A stretch of DNA of 64,000 nt from Mycteria americana. Its lineage: Eukaryota; Chordata; Aves; Ciconiiformes; Ciconiidae. Position 1 is the first letter of the stretch. Each line of letters opens with the position of its first letter. This document shows positions 11,019-23,326 of the stretch, one piece after another. The translations under genes and the position numbers were made by a program. Where the stretch lies: assembly GCF_035582795.1 (NCBI RefSeq), contig NC_134370.1, positions 46,735,501-46,799,500 of the forward strand, in the 5' to 3' direction. The notes under the pieces were generated by a model that worked only from the letters and a program-made list of their open reading frames with translations, was not told the origin of the DNA and made no database searches.

Positions 11019-14000
11019 ATGGAAGAAAACCAGATAGCCCTGGACAACCTTGAGAAGGGTGCAGATAACCCAGCTTTCAGCTCTGTGGTAAGTGCCCCTT
11101 TCCCCTCCTGTCAGGGTACAGGAGCTGCTCAGGGTGCTCCAGCTAATTATGTTTTCCAGGGAGAGGAGAGACTCTATGAGGAATGTGATGGTCCATGTGG
11201 TGAGAGCAAAGAGGAGAGGAGAGGAGAAGGGAAAAGGAGATTCTCCTCCTACTGCAGGTAGGATAACTCCTGGTAATGCGTATATGTAGGGTATTTCCAG
11301 TGGTCATAGCAAGTCTGCAATCCTTCGGCCAGCAATTCTCCTGGAGCCAAAGCTGATCTGGGAGCAGAGTAGGTTGGTATTGACCACATAGGGGAGACGG
11401 TGCCTGATGCCTCCATATGGCTTTGTAGGGTGGCAGTGGCAGGTCTCTGTCCCCATAGCATCCACCCAGAGCAAGCCTCCACTTTCCCAGGATGTTGGGG
11501 TGTGTGGTGGGGTCTCCGCTGCCATAATGGGCCAGCTCACTCCTCCTGAGAGCGGGCAGCAGAAGCTGCTAGATGCCATGGCACACCTATACCACCGTGC
11601 TGCTGCCGCAAGCACCCTCTGGGAGGCATGATCATGACCTGGCTCCATTGAGTTGGGTTGGGTTGATCTTCAGGATCCATCTTCTGCTCCTCTCACATCT
11701 CTGGCATGTGACTCTCCCCAGGAAGGCCCTGCAGCCAGCAGCCAAGGCAAAGCGCTTCTGCAAGGCTCATGCCAAGGTGTTAAGAAAAGTCATCCTGGGG
11801 CTCCTTGGAGTAGGTGAGGACTTCCTGGCACTGAGACCCCATCTCCACATCCCTTTGGCTGGCCATGCCCCCAGCCTCCAAGCACTGGGCATGGCCACCT
11901 GTGTGGAGGTTGTATCTGCTCTCACCAGCCCCACTGCCTGCCCCCTCCTCACCCCCCCACTCCTGTCCATGAGGGCATCTCACTGTCCTCCTCCCCTTTC
12001 TCCAGCTACCCAAAGGGTTTGCTATGCCTCTTCTGCTCACTCCATGTGCCCCCAGACAGCCAAGGTGCTCTCACCAGTGACCCTGGCTGCTGGGGTGGTG
12101 CTCCCTAAGTCCTCCTCACACACAGATGGGAGCCTCAAGAGTGGCCAGGGAAGGACATTTGGAGGAAATTAACCTCATTGTTGGCCCTGGTTAGTGTTAT
12201 GAATCCACGATCCTATGGCCCTGATGTTTCTGACCCCACAATGTGCCTTCTCCAGCCTACCTGTGCTACTTTATTGCGGCCTGCTGGCTCAGCTTCCAGC
12301 GAGCCCTTGCCTTGGTTGTCATGACTGCTGTGGTTGTCTTCTTCATCTGCTGGAGCCTCTTCAAGAAGCACTGTGGGGCAAAGGTATTGCTGCTCCTCAG
12401 CCCCATTTGGAAATGCTTCCAAAACTCCTGGCTGTGGCTGAAATGGTGAGTCAGGAAAAGGCAAAGCCAGATCCCTCCCAGCACCTGGGTCCCCTTGCTG
12501 CCTGGCTGCCCTGCCAGCGTGACCAACAGCCAGTGGCATTGGTCACATGCCCTAGTGCCATGCAGGCACCTCATGATGAGGCATGGCCCAGCCTGGGGAC
12601 CACTTAAAAACCATGGCAGAAACACCTTGCTACTCTACCTCAGTAGCATGATGGCTATTCACACCCCTCATTTGTGTCCGAGCCCCAGGTTTCTTCAGAT
12701 GCATGGACCTTATGGTGGCAACTCCTGCACAATTAGCTCCCGCCCTTCGTGAGCTGCTCTCCCCATGGGGACATCCTCTCTGTGACAGTCTGGGATTTCC
12801 TTTGCAGGCTGCTGTGGGTGGCCCTTCTGGGAGGCCTGATCACGTGGCTGGCTTTGGACACCTCCAGAAATCCAGAGCAGCTCATCTCATTAGCTGGCTT
12901 CTGCTTTTTGGTGCTGTTCCTGTTTGCTTGCTCCAAGCACCATGGCGCAGTATGTGTTTCAGGTGTGGCTTGGCCAATGGTCCCCTTGCAGGATGTGGCC
13001 ACCCAGCACTGGGGAACAAATTCCTTCCCACTGGCATCTCCTGATGGCTCATCGCTGGAGCTCCCTGGACGAAGCAGAAGCCCAGCAGGGCTCCTGGGCA
13101 GAGCTGGGCACAGCCTGGGGAGCTGAGCTGGTTGGGTGGATGGAGCCCCAAAGCCACCTCACTGCTCTCCTTCCCACTGCTCAACGCAGGGCTCCCCCAT
13201 GGTGTCTCTATCCTGTTTTCCACCATGTCCCTCATAGTGGGTTAGACCCAGAGACCCAGCACCAGACCCATGCCTGAGCTTCAGGTGCCTGTGGGTGAAG
13301 GGTGGGCTTGAGCTTTGGGTGCCCTGGGCAACTTGGGCAGAAGTGATTGAAGTCCCAGTGGCTTTCAACCCAACCTGCTTCAATGTTTTGGGGAATCCCT
13401 CCATAAGCCTTCTCCAAAGGGTTAAGTTTTGATCTAGTGGGTCTGTACTAGCAGTCAAACCATCAGAAGGCTCTGTGCTCGTCTCCTCCTGGGTAAGCCT
13501 GGCAGGTTATGTTCCACCAGCCAGTTCCTGAGTCCCACCAACTCATCTTCCTCTATCACCAACCTATGTTTGTGGGTTTCTGTGACACTTTCTTTATTAG
13601 TATCCCCATGACCCTTACCCAGAGCACAGTGTAATCATGTTTGCTATGTGCAGCTGTCGAAGGGGCAGGAAGCCAGAGAGGGAAGTCTGTAGGCTTTGCT
13701 AACATCTCAGTCCCCGTTCTGCTCTTGGTCCCCAGGTGTCCTGGAGAGCTGTTTTCTGGGGTCTTGGCTTGGAGTTCTTATTTGGACTCTTTGTCCTCCG
13801 AACAACTCCTGGCGTCCAAGCTTTCCAGTGGCTGGGTGACCAGATCCAGGTACTGCATCTGCTCACCCCATCCCATGCTTGTGCACTCCATGTAGCCCCT
13901 GTAGTCCTAACCATGTAACTTCTCCACTTGCAGTTCTTCCTGGGCTACACCACAACTGGCTCCAGCTTTGTCTTTGGGAATACACTCATTGAAGAAGTCT

Positions 14001-17000
14001 TTGCCTTTCAGGTCAGCTTGGGGAATGGGGAGGGAGAGGCAGAGCCTGATTTTCTTCTGGTCTGGTTGCTTTGCTGGGTCCTGGAGAGCACAGAGCTAAA
14101 TGCAGCCAGGTTTGCTGCAGCAGAGCTCAACTAGCTCAAGGATGGGTCTCCTTCAGCTTCGTACCCACCTGTGGACCTCATCAGTGCCATGGTGGATTTG
14201 CACCGGTTCTTGTCCCTCCTGCCAGCCTGGCCCAGTGTTGTGGCACCCCAGTAGTGTGGGCTGGCTATGCAATACCATGCCATGCCCAGCTCATGGGACA
14301 GAGGGGCTTGGTCCCCCAGTGTACTTAGATGTGTTGCTCAGCTGTCTTTTAACCTTGCGCCCTGGTGCCTTGCCTGCAGACTCTGCCCATTGTTGTTTTC
14401 TTCAGTTGTGTGATGTCCATCCTCTACTACCTCGGCATCATGCAGTGGCTCATTGTCAAGGTAAGAACTCACATCTGGCTCTGGGATGGTGGTGGAAAGG
14501 AGAAGAACCTGGTCGGTTTTCTGACTACTATGATCAGCTGAGGGATGTCCCAAGAAAATTGGCATAGTACTAATTTGGGGTCATTTGTCCTCCTTAAAAG
14601 AATAGACACAAACCCTCTCTTTCTTGCGTGTCCTCCTGAGAAAGCCCAACCCTGGAGTTGATGCTGCTACCTGGTCTGTGGGCGCTTCCCAAGATCACCT
14701 CTGTGCAGCTTGAGGGCCAAACAGTGCCCTGCTTCATGGGGTGGGTGGCAGGGTGCCAGGAGCCTTTGTGAACATGGTGGCTTTGTCTTTCCCCAGATCT
14801 CCTGGCTGCTTCAGGTCTCGATGGGCACTACTCCCACTGAGACCTTGAGTGTGGCAGGGAACATTTTCGTGGGACAGGTAAGGTCTTGGGCAGGAGATCC
14901 AGCTCCTCAGTCCTTGCAGCTGAGCCTGCCCTGGAGGAAGGGTCTTCTCCCTTCCCAGGAGACCTGCGGCCCTGCATGGCCCTGTCTCAAGGACAACAGG
15001 ATTTTCTGTCTCGCAGACCGAAGCCCCACTCCTCATCCGCCCGTACCTTGCAGACATGACCCATTCAGAAATCCACGCTGTGATGACTGGTGGCTTTTCA
15101 ACCATTGCAGGCAGCGTGATGGGTGCCTACATATCCTTTGGGGTGAGTGCATGAGCAGATGTATGCCACATGCTCCCTGCTATGGAGTCCTGACACACAA
15201 GAACTGCCCTGCACTTGTGGGTGGGAGAAGACCCCCAGCAGGTGCCCCATGGTCTCCTTCCATAAGCAGGATGAGGGCAGGGTGCCTCCATGTCCAGCCT
15301 CACCTTCACTGGCCTGGCCAAAACCCTAGAGCCCTGCCAGGTAGAAGGCACTGCTGTGGGACCCTCACTGCATGTCCTTGCACAGTAAGCAGGGCAAATC
15401 TCACTGAATCACAGGATAATTTAGTCTGGAAGGACCCTCTGGGGGTCTCTGATCCACCCTCCTCCCCAAATGAGGTGATGGCATAGCCCAAGGGGATGCC
15501 CAGGGCCTTATCCACGTTGGTGATGAACATCCCCATGGATGGAGATCTCCCCTCACCTCTCTGGTCCACCCCACAGGTGCCTCGGTCACGGGGAACAATT
15601 TTTTCCTTATATCCAACTGGAATTTCCCCACTGAAACTGATGCCATTGGTGCCTTTCACTGGGCACCTCTGAGCAGTGTCTTCCTTCCAACGCCCTTTTA
15701 AGTAGTTGGGAACAGCAACTACACCCCACCCCCCCAGCCCTCTTTTCTCCCAGCCAAACAAGCTCCACTCCTCCAGCATCACCTTGGCAGTCCTGTGCCC
15801 TGACCCCCCCAGGGATGCCCTCTCCAGTTCATCAGTGTCTCAGCCCTGGACACAGTGTCCAGACATGGCCTCATCAGTGTTCTGTAATGGGGAATAAACC
15901 TTCCCCTCGACCTGCTGGCTGAGCTCCTGCTATTTAAACATTAATTAGTCTCCTTAAACGGGGAGCCAAGGGTGAAAGGTTAGAGAAATGAAACGTTGCC
16001 ACTCAGCAGGCAGGGGAGGGGTGAGACTGGGAGCTTGCCTGTTCGTCAGCGGGTAGAAGTTCGCAATGTTGCACAACCTATTGCTCTGATACTGATAAAA
16101 AGGGACAAGGAAGGGACAAGAATCATCATGATTAGGTCAAACAGCAGGAGAGATTAAGATCCCCGAGGCCGTGATTGCTGCAGCTCCAGCAATGCCTCCA
16201 TTCAGGCAAGCTGCCCTACGTGCCATGGCCACCTGAGATGGCACCCTGAGCAGACGGAGAGCCGTGAACTGCTCTGAGTGTTGCTGGCTGATGCCAGCCA
16301 CATGCTGGGGTGCCCTGGGGTGGCACATCACGGGGCGCAGCCTTGCACGGAGGTGCCTAAGCCCACGGTCTGCACATTGCAGATAGATGCAGCATCACTG
16401 ATCGCAGCCTCCGTGATGGCTGCGCCCTGCGCCCTTGCCATGTCCAAACTCGTCTACCCTGAAGTGGAAGAGTCCAAGTTCAAGGGCAAAGCAAGCATCC
16501 ACCTCTCCAGTGGGTAAGTGTGAGGAGAGGGATGGTGGAGTGGGGCTGCATGTGTCCTGCTAGTGCAGGGAAGCCGTGGGGGCAATTTGGGGGCACAAGT
16601 GGTCATTGCGGGTGGCCCGAGGTTGGGAGAGCCTGTGGTGTGGACATCCACGGAGTGAGAGCTGACCTTGCGCAGGGGATGCCTGGCCACATGAGCCTAT
16701 TGCGGTCTTTTTCCACGCAGGGAAGAGCAGAACATCCTGGAAGCTGCAAGCAATGGGGCTGCCACCTCCGTGGGGCTCGTGGCCAACATTGCGGCCAACC
16801 TCATTGCCTTCTTGGCAGTGCTGGAGTTCATCAACGCTGCCCTGCGCTGGTTCGGAGAGATGGTAGACATCGAGGGACTCTCCTTCCAGGTATCCCCAAG
16901 GGCAACCCCATGGTCTGGGCTGCCAGATCCTGCATCCCCCACTCATCCCCACCTTTGCCCACCACCTCAGTAGGCTGCCAAGAGCCTTGCTGGGTGTTTG

Positions 17001-19279
17001 GCAAATGCTGGCAGCGGGTGTCCAAGCCAGGGGCTGTGCAGATGGTCAGCTCTGAGTTGCTCCCTTCTGGGATGCTTTTCCCAGGTGATCTGCTCCTACG
17101 TCCTCATGCCTGTGGCCTTTCTCATGGGGGCAGACTGGGCAGACTCACCGCTGGTGGCTGAGCTCTTGGGGATCAAGATCTTCCTGAATGAGTTTGTGGC
17201 GTACCAGCAGCTGGCCACGTACAAGAAGAACCGTCTGTCAGGCCTGGAGGAGTGGGACGGGAGCCGGAAGCAGTGGATATCTGTGAGGGGCACCTGTCAC
17301 TCTGCCAGGCACAGGGCAGGGATGGAGCCAGCTGAAATGGGGCATGGGACCTGACCAGGCAGATGGGTGGTGGGCAGGCAGGGGGATGATGGTGTTGGGG
17401 GTGGGAGGGCACCTATGGCCAACTAGACTTGGATGTTCACTAACTGCTGGGTATGGGGTCATCCTGAAGGAGTCAGTGAAGCCCTTTCCCATTTACCCTG
17501 CTCCTTGTTGGGGCAGATCATGGTGTTACAGGGCTCCCTGTTCCTCCAGCCCAGCCTCTCCCAGGGGCAGGCTGCCTACCACCTGCATCCTCACTCCCAA
17601 AAACAGCTGAAGGAGAAAGGATTGGGGTGGAGGACTTACCTCCATCATGTCTGGCTGGGCTGGGAGCTATGACATGGTGCTCAGCTCTGGGTGCTCTGGG
17701 GCTGCTCCTGGGCAGAGGTGACCGTCCCCTGCCGCTGTGCCCTCCAGGAGCGAGCTGAAAGCATCGCCACCTTTGCACTCTGCGGATTTGCCAACCTCAG
17801 CTCCATCGGGATCATGCTGGGAGGCCTGGGTGAGTGTGACCTGCGTCCTGGGTGCCTGGGCACGATGCAGGGGGATCCTGGGCTCAGGAAGCAAGGGCTC
17901 ATCTGGGGCAGGAGGAATTTGCTGCCCTCAAGCCTCCATGTTTGGTGTCTGCCAGTACACAGATAAACAGGATCTGCATGAGGTGATAGGGATGATTTTG
18001 CACTGCACCCATGGGCAAGAGCACATGCATGTCCCACAAGCCAGGTGCCACCCAGCCATGAGGCAAAGAGCAGAGACTCCAGTGCTGAGAGCGCCGAGGG
18101 CTCTGGTTGATCACCCATGGGTGCAGGGTGGGCACAGTGCTCTGCCAGCACCCACCGCTGCCAGGACGGGCAGACAGCGTGCTGGGTGCTGGCTGGGATC
18201 ACCATGTCCCCCAGACACCACGGGCTGGGGTTGGCAGGGCACTATGTGGCAGAGCCAGCTGGGGACCTGGGACACATCCCTGTCTGTCCCCAGCCCGGGG
18301 TACAGCCGGAGCAAAGATCTGACTTGCCCCAGTCTCTGCTTTGCCCCCGCAGCCTCCATGGTACCCCAGCGCAAGGGTGACTTAGCCTCCATTGTGCTGC
18401 GAGCCCTGCTCACCGGCATCTGTGTCTCCATGCTCAACGCCTGCCTGGCAGGTAGGTCCCTGCCCACTGCCAGCGGGGCCAGAAAGAACCGGGGAGGAAC
18501 AGGCAAAGGGCTGAAGATCCCTATAAACACAGGTGCAGGGGTGCAGACGGCTGACCTGTCCTCCCCATGGCTCTGCAGGGCCTCTAAACCCTCTGCTCTC
18601 CCCTCATGGCTTAGCCAGGGGCTGCCCAAGCCCAGTAGCTCTGCTGGGGCCCCTCATCCTCATCTGGGCCCCTCATCCTCATCTGGGCTGGGATGGGGAC
18701 ATTTCAAGAGCAGCTTTTGGAACACTGCAAGGAGTTCCCTGGGGTCACTGCTGCAACCATCTCGGGGGTGAGGTGGGACAGTGCATGGGACCTGCAAGCA
18801 CAGTCCCAGGTACAGAATTTGCAAGCAAGCATAGTTGGGGTATGGGATTTGCGAGCACGGTTGGGATACAGGATTTGCAAGCATGCTCGGGGTATGGGAG
18901 TTACATGCATGGTCCCTCAAGAGCCCCAAACAGGTGACCTTGTCCCCCAGGTCTCCTTCATGTGCCAACGGAGGTGGGCGACTGTGTGACCTTCCTCATC
19001 ACCGCCAACTTCAGCTCTACTAACTACACCATGTACACATGCTGCAAGCAGCTCTTTGCCAGGTGGGTGTGAAGGACCCCAGAGCCGTATGGTCCTGCCC
19101 CGGGACTGAGGTGGTGGGGCAGCAGCTTGTCCTTACCATGCTTCTCTCCTTCCAGCTCGGTGCTTGAGAACAGGACACTCTCCTTCACAGGAGCCTGGGC
19201 CAGCCTGGCGGAGAGTGTGCTATGCCTGACACAGTGCTGCAGGCACTACAACCACACGTCCTGCACGGGGACAACCTAG
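11019..19279 (+). CDS. SLC28A1: SLC28A1, concentrative nucleoside transporter 1 (CNT1), 17 coding exons
   Basis: Na+-coupled plasma-membrane nucleoside symporter, typical of kidney and intestinal epithelium. Coding exons: 11019-11087, 11160-11257, 11722-11813, 12256-12445, 12808-12949, 13736-13849, 13934-14011, 14380-14460, 14797-14877, 15017-15142, 16383-16513, 16721-16889, 17085-17282, 17748-17829, 18353-18451, 18951-19062, 19156-19279. All have GT/AG ends, the phases agree, and the sum is 661 residues (human 649). Family landmarks: [15 protein letters not shown], the re-entrant/TM segment [77 protein letters not shown] and [19 protein letters not shown]. The C-terminus [10 protein letters not shown] matches CNT1 (human CCRFYNHTIC), which with the ALPK3 neighbour favours SLC28A1 over SLC28A2/3. 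The start ATG has G at -3 and +4. The second coding exon (33 residues, Glu/Arg-rich) fits in phase but is poorly conserved and is the least certain part. At the selectivity sites the protein has G314-Q315 and S348-V349. Confidence 0.93.
15404..15935 (-). mobile_element. CR1 LINE 3' region in SLC28A1 intron (antisense)
   Basis: Read on -, this is a CR1 3' part. On + it shows the reversed hallmarks in order: gaatcacaggataattta-tctggaaggaccc, the gatggagat-tcccctcacctctctgg region, ggacacagtgtccagacatggcctca and cttcccctcgacctgctgg. It lies between the exons ending 15142 and starting 16383. It is diverged, 5' truncated and carries no usable reading frame. Confidence 0.88.
18650..18691. repeat. 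Two-copy 21-bp direct repeat in SLC28A1 intron
   Basis: The unit cccctcatcctcatctgggc occurs twice back to back in the intron after the exon ending 18451. Confidence 0.7.
18782..18915. repeat. Minisatellite of about 33-bp units in SLC28A1 intron
   Basis: About four imperfect units share a core like ggtatgggatttgcgagca with a trailing g-ttgg. It ends about 35 bp before the acceptor of the penultimate coding exon (18951). Confidence 0.7.
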
Positions 19280-19472
19280 AAACGTGCAGGCAGCTGCCCA
19301 CTCCAGGGGCAAGGGCCTGGGAGCACCAGGGTCTGCAAGGCCTGGCCCCAAAAGTAAAAAAAAACCCGGCAGAAACTTGTGCATTTGCTCTTCTCTGCTC
19401 CAGTGATGACGGACAGCCTTGCAACCAGGACCCTTAGGTGCTGGCCCTGCAGACACAAGGGAACTGCTCCCA

Positions 19473-19478
19473 AATAAA
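19473..19478 (+). terminator. SLC28A1: Poly(A) signal of SLC28A1
   Basis: AATAAA 194 nt past the TAG stop, in a short plausible 3'UTR. It is the first canonical hexamer downstream on +. Confidence 0.75.
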
Positions 19479-19755
19479 TCATGGAAATCCCCGTGTGCTT
19501 GCCCTCAGCCTCCCTCTGGTCCCTGACTGCAGCTGTCCCACACGGCATGAGGTGCTTTGCTCAGCCTGCGCCCCAACCTCCGCCAGGTACTACCTTTAGA
19601 GTCCGGCCTTGGCTACCCTCTTCTCCCCTGCAGGGTGTGGGTGGCGGTAAAGCCATTACTTGAAGACGTTTCCTTCCCCTGAACACAAAGCCACCCCGTC
19701 CTGCTGTGCTTCGGTGCATCCCCACAGCACCGGGGAAGAGGCCAGTCCTTCTTGC

Positions 19756-19761
19756 TTTATT
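19756..19761 (-). terminator. ALPK3: Candidate poly(A) signal of ALPK3
   Basis: TTTATT on + is AATAAA on -, about 1.49 kb past the ALPK3 stop codon. If used, the ALPK3 3'UTR spans roughly 19735-21243 and ends close to the SLC28A1 poly(A) site on the other strand. Other signals further left are possible. Confidence 0.5.
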
Positions 19762-21243
19762 GCACTCGAGAACACCCATTTGCCAATGCGGCCATGTTAT
19801 GTACATAGTTATTTTACAATGACCCAACAACAAAGCACCAGGACCCCAGAGCATGCCACACTCCCAGCCAGTCCCTTCCCTCCTCTGCCAGGCTGCACAG
19901 AACCACCATTTCGGACACCACCATGCAGGGTAGCGTTGCTGGCACTTGGCACCCTCCTCTAAAGCCCTAGGGAAGGTGATGCTCTGCAGCAAGACGAAGC
20001 AGGCAGTGCTGGGACTCTTTGCAAGCCTTGCTGCCTACTGCCATGCTCTGCTGGCTGCTGCACACCTGAGTGAGCTGATGGACACAAGGGAGGCTTGATG
20101 CAACCCAGGGTGCTTTACTTTCCAGCATGAGCATTACTGCCTGTCTGATGCTGGGTCCTGCTGTGGGGCAGTGGTATCTAGAGCGGGTGCTGCTATCTGC
20201 CACTGGGGTATGGCATGTGCCAAGCAGGGGTGATGCTAAGCAAGCATGACCAGGTTGTGCTATGGGGCTGGGCAGGGCATAGGGGGTCTGCGTATGGCAG
20301 GTGGGCAAGGAGGGGTGAGTCCTGTGGGCTGGACACCCACGTGTGCCAAAGCAGTGCCTGGCATGGAGAGGAGGTCTCCCCTTCACCCCGCTCCCAGGTG
20401 CCCTATGTGAGGTAGAGCATCCTTACCCTGGCACTGGCCGGCACCCATAGTAGCACTGCCGCCCTCAGCATCTGCCTGGCAAGGGGGTGGGAGGCTCACC
20501 CCGGGGCACAGGGGAGGCAAGGAGGGCAAGGGTGCAAAATTCTATCCCTGTGCAGCTGCCAGTACTGATGCCATGCCCCACCACAGGACTGGCCCGCACC
20601 CCAGAGTCCCATGCAATAGCAGCAGGAGCCCTGCAGCTCACTGCTAAACCCCTCTGCAGCAAAACCTTTTAAATCACAGTGTGCCAGGGCAAATGAGACC
20701 ACCTGGGTGCTGTTGGGGTTCACATCCTTGACACAGGTCACTGGTAGGGCTTGGTGTGGTCACTTTATGGAGGACACAAAGAGCGACATGATGTGCTGGG
20801 AGCCAGGAGGGCAGCCCGGACTCCCCATTTGCTCAGGGGAGCCAGGCAAGGGGCATGGTGCCTGCAAAGCCCGAGGGAGCAGGTCTGATGGCCCTTGCCT
20901 TAAGGAAGGTAAACAGAGAGAGTTGAAAGAGGAAAGCAAGCCTGAGTGTGGAGGGGCAGGTGGCCCCACAGGCTCCACCACCAGCAGCAGCTCTGGTAAA
21001 GAGGTATTGGTGAGGGGGTCCACACTGCCCACGGCTCACAGCCCCGCCGTGACACCAGCCGAGCTGCTCAGACTAGCACACACCACACAATGCAAGCGCC
21101 GCAGGCCAGGGTGGGAGCCAGAGGGAGGAGAGCAGCGGCAGTGGCCACTGCCAGGGTCTCCCCTTCCCAGCCTGGTCGCATGCTGCCTCCAGGCTGCTCG
21201 GGCTGGGGTCCAGAGCAGGGAGTCTCAGTAGTGGCAGCTCTAG

Positions 21244-23326
21244 CTACTGCGGGCTGCCAGACCTGCCGCTCTCTCCTGACCTAGGTTTGGAGGCTGCCAG
21301 GGCCTCCCCTGTTTCTGCAGCTCTCTGGGAGCTCTTGGGGCTCATGGCAGCCTTGCGGGTACCCTGGGGACTTGCTAGACCCTTCTTCTGGAGCTGTGGG
21401 CTGGACTGGGCAGATTTTCTACCCATGGAGGGGCTCTTGGAGCCCTTGGGCTTGGATGGCTCCAGTGTCTTCAGGCCCAGGATACTGCAGTAATGGTTAC
21501 ACTGGTGAGCAGCCGCAAATTGCTCCAGCAGGGAGGGGAAGCAGCTTTCCTTCAGCCCCTGGTACCTGCCAACAGAGCCATCCTCAGCCCCTGCTTCACA
21601 CCAGGAGACGTCCTGCTGGAGCAGGGAGCCGAGGATGGAGCCCAGCCGCGCTCACCACCATGGCCCTTCGCCACATAAGCGGTGGAGCTGGGGACAGCTG
21701 GGGCCACCCTGCGCCAGCAGCTCAGGGTCACTCACCCTTTCAGGTTGGTAGCGATCCGCACATTGGTCATCTTCCAGCCCACTCCTGCAATGAAAGAGAC
21801 GACAACCAGTCTCTGACCAGAGAAGGGTGGGCACCAGCACCAAGGGCAGGTCATCGCCCTGGGAGCTGGGCTCCATGGCATGTGGGGAAAGAGGCAGGAG
21901 GGCAAGGCTGAGGCTTTTCCTCCTCCTCCCACAGGCCAGAGGGTGGTGAGGGGCCATGGGAATCAGACGGGAGATCCCTTTACCTTCCATGTCAGTCACA
22001 AGAATGTTTCCATTTGTCCACTGGTAGACCCAATGCTGGAAGGTGCAGCATTTGAGCACGATCTCCGAGGTGCCTCGTGCCACCAAGCTGCCATCTCTCT
22101 CGGTGACGCAGTACTGCTCGCAGGGCCTGCCCAGGTCTTCCTCCATCGTGGCATAAGGGATGTTGTTGGCCGGTCGGTAAATCAGGTACAGAGGAATTAT
22201 CCTGCATGGGAGTGCACAGATGGCGTCAGTACCAGCTGGCGAGCTCTCCCACCGCAGCAAGTGAGATTCACACCAGGGTCTGCAACCCTGGATTTTATCT
22301 TCCCTCCCCCCAATATGCCTTCCATTTGAGGGTGGGAGAAGAGCACACTGCCCTTCGGGATGTCTCCAGCACCCATGGGGAACCCTCCCACCATCCCCTG
22401 GGATGCTCTGCCAGGATGTCAAGCCAGTGGAACTGCAGCACCTTACTTACTCAGGCACCGCTCCAAAATTAGGGATGGCTCGTGCCTCAGCGGCAAAGAT
22501 CTTGCAGTACTCGCGGCTGGAGTTCTGGATTTTACATTCCTGGAGATGCAAATAAAAGAGTCAGGCACTTGTCCTGTCTTGCACCAATGCATCCCTGGGA
22601 GTCTCCGCCTGGCCAGGCGTCCCCTGGGACCACTGCCAGTTTCTTCCCTGTCCTAGTGGTCAAAGGACAAGTGATGGGAAAGCTCTGAGCAGCTCCGTGT
22701 TGCTCAGAGAGAAGAGCTGAAGCCAAGAATAACAAGGACATCACCAGCCTATTGGAACATGGCTCGACCCCTCCAGAGCATCCAAAAAGTGGAAGGAAAT
22801 AAAGAAAGTGGGCACAGAGCTGGGGACCGTGGCACAGACAGATGGGGAAGGTGTGGGGGAGACAGGCAGAGGGTGCCCCACAAGGATGCTCACCTGGATG
22901 GTGATATCATAGTTCTTCTCGATGAGGCTGTTCTCATTCTTGGTCCCAAAGACAATGAAATTGTGCACTTTGATGACACAGGTGTGACCCGACTCAAAGA
23001 CAGGCTCCAGGCCGTAGATGGCCCTGGCACGGCAGGCTTTGCGCAGGAAACCGGCACCCACTTCCACATCCTCGCTCACCACGCGCCCGAAGAGCTTATC
23101 CCCCCAGTAGCCTGCATCAGCCAAACCCTTCGCGAACACCATGGGCGTCATCTCGATCTCCTCTCCAACTGGCGGAGGGAAGAGCTGGTGAGGAGGGACA
23201 ATGCAGGCATGTCCTGCCCCCGCCACAGAGCTGCCTGCTCCCCGCATAGCAAGGGGCAGCAGTTGCAGCTTGTCGGCACGTGGCCCTTACCTTCAATCTC
23301 TTCCCGCAAGATAAATCCTGACAGCA
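21244..23326 (-). CDS. ALPK3: ALPK3 exons 9-14: alpha-kinase domain and C-terminal tail
   Basis: Six exons encode the alpha-kinase fold. Visible elements are the Lys in HTCVIKV (candidate nucleotide-binding lysine), the family core around QHW-YQWTNG, the LVTDMEGVGW segment with the first active-site Asp, and Cys-x3-Cys in [11 protein letters not shown], a likely part of the zinc site. Ten residues after the first Asp, where MHCK-A and TRPM7 have Asp in TDPQI, this protein reads TNVRI; human ALPK3, as I recall it, reads TDVQI. The last exon adds about 75 residues rich in Ser, Lys and Gln ending at a TAG. Confidence 0.92.
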
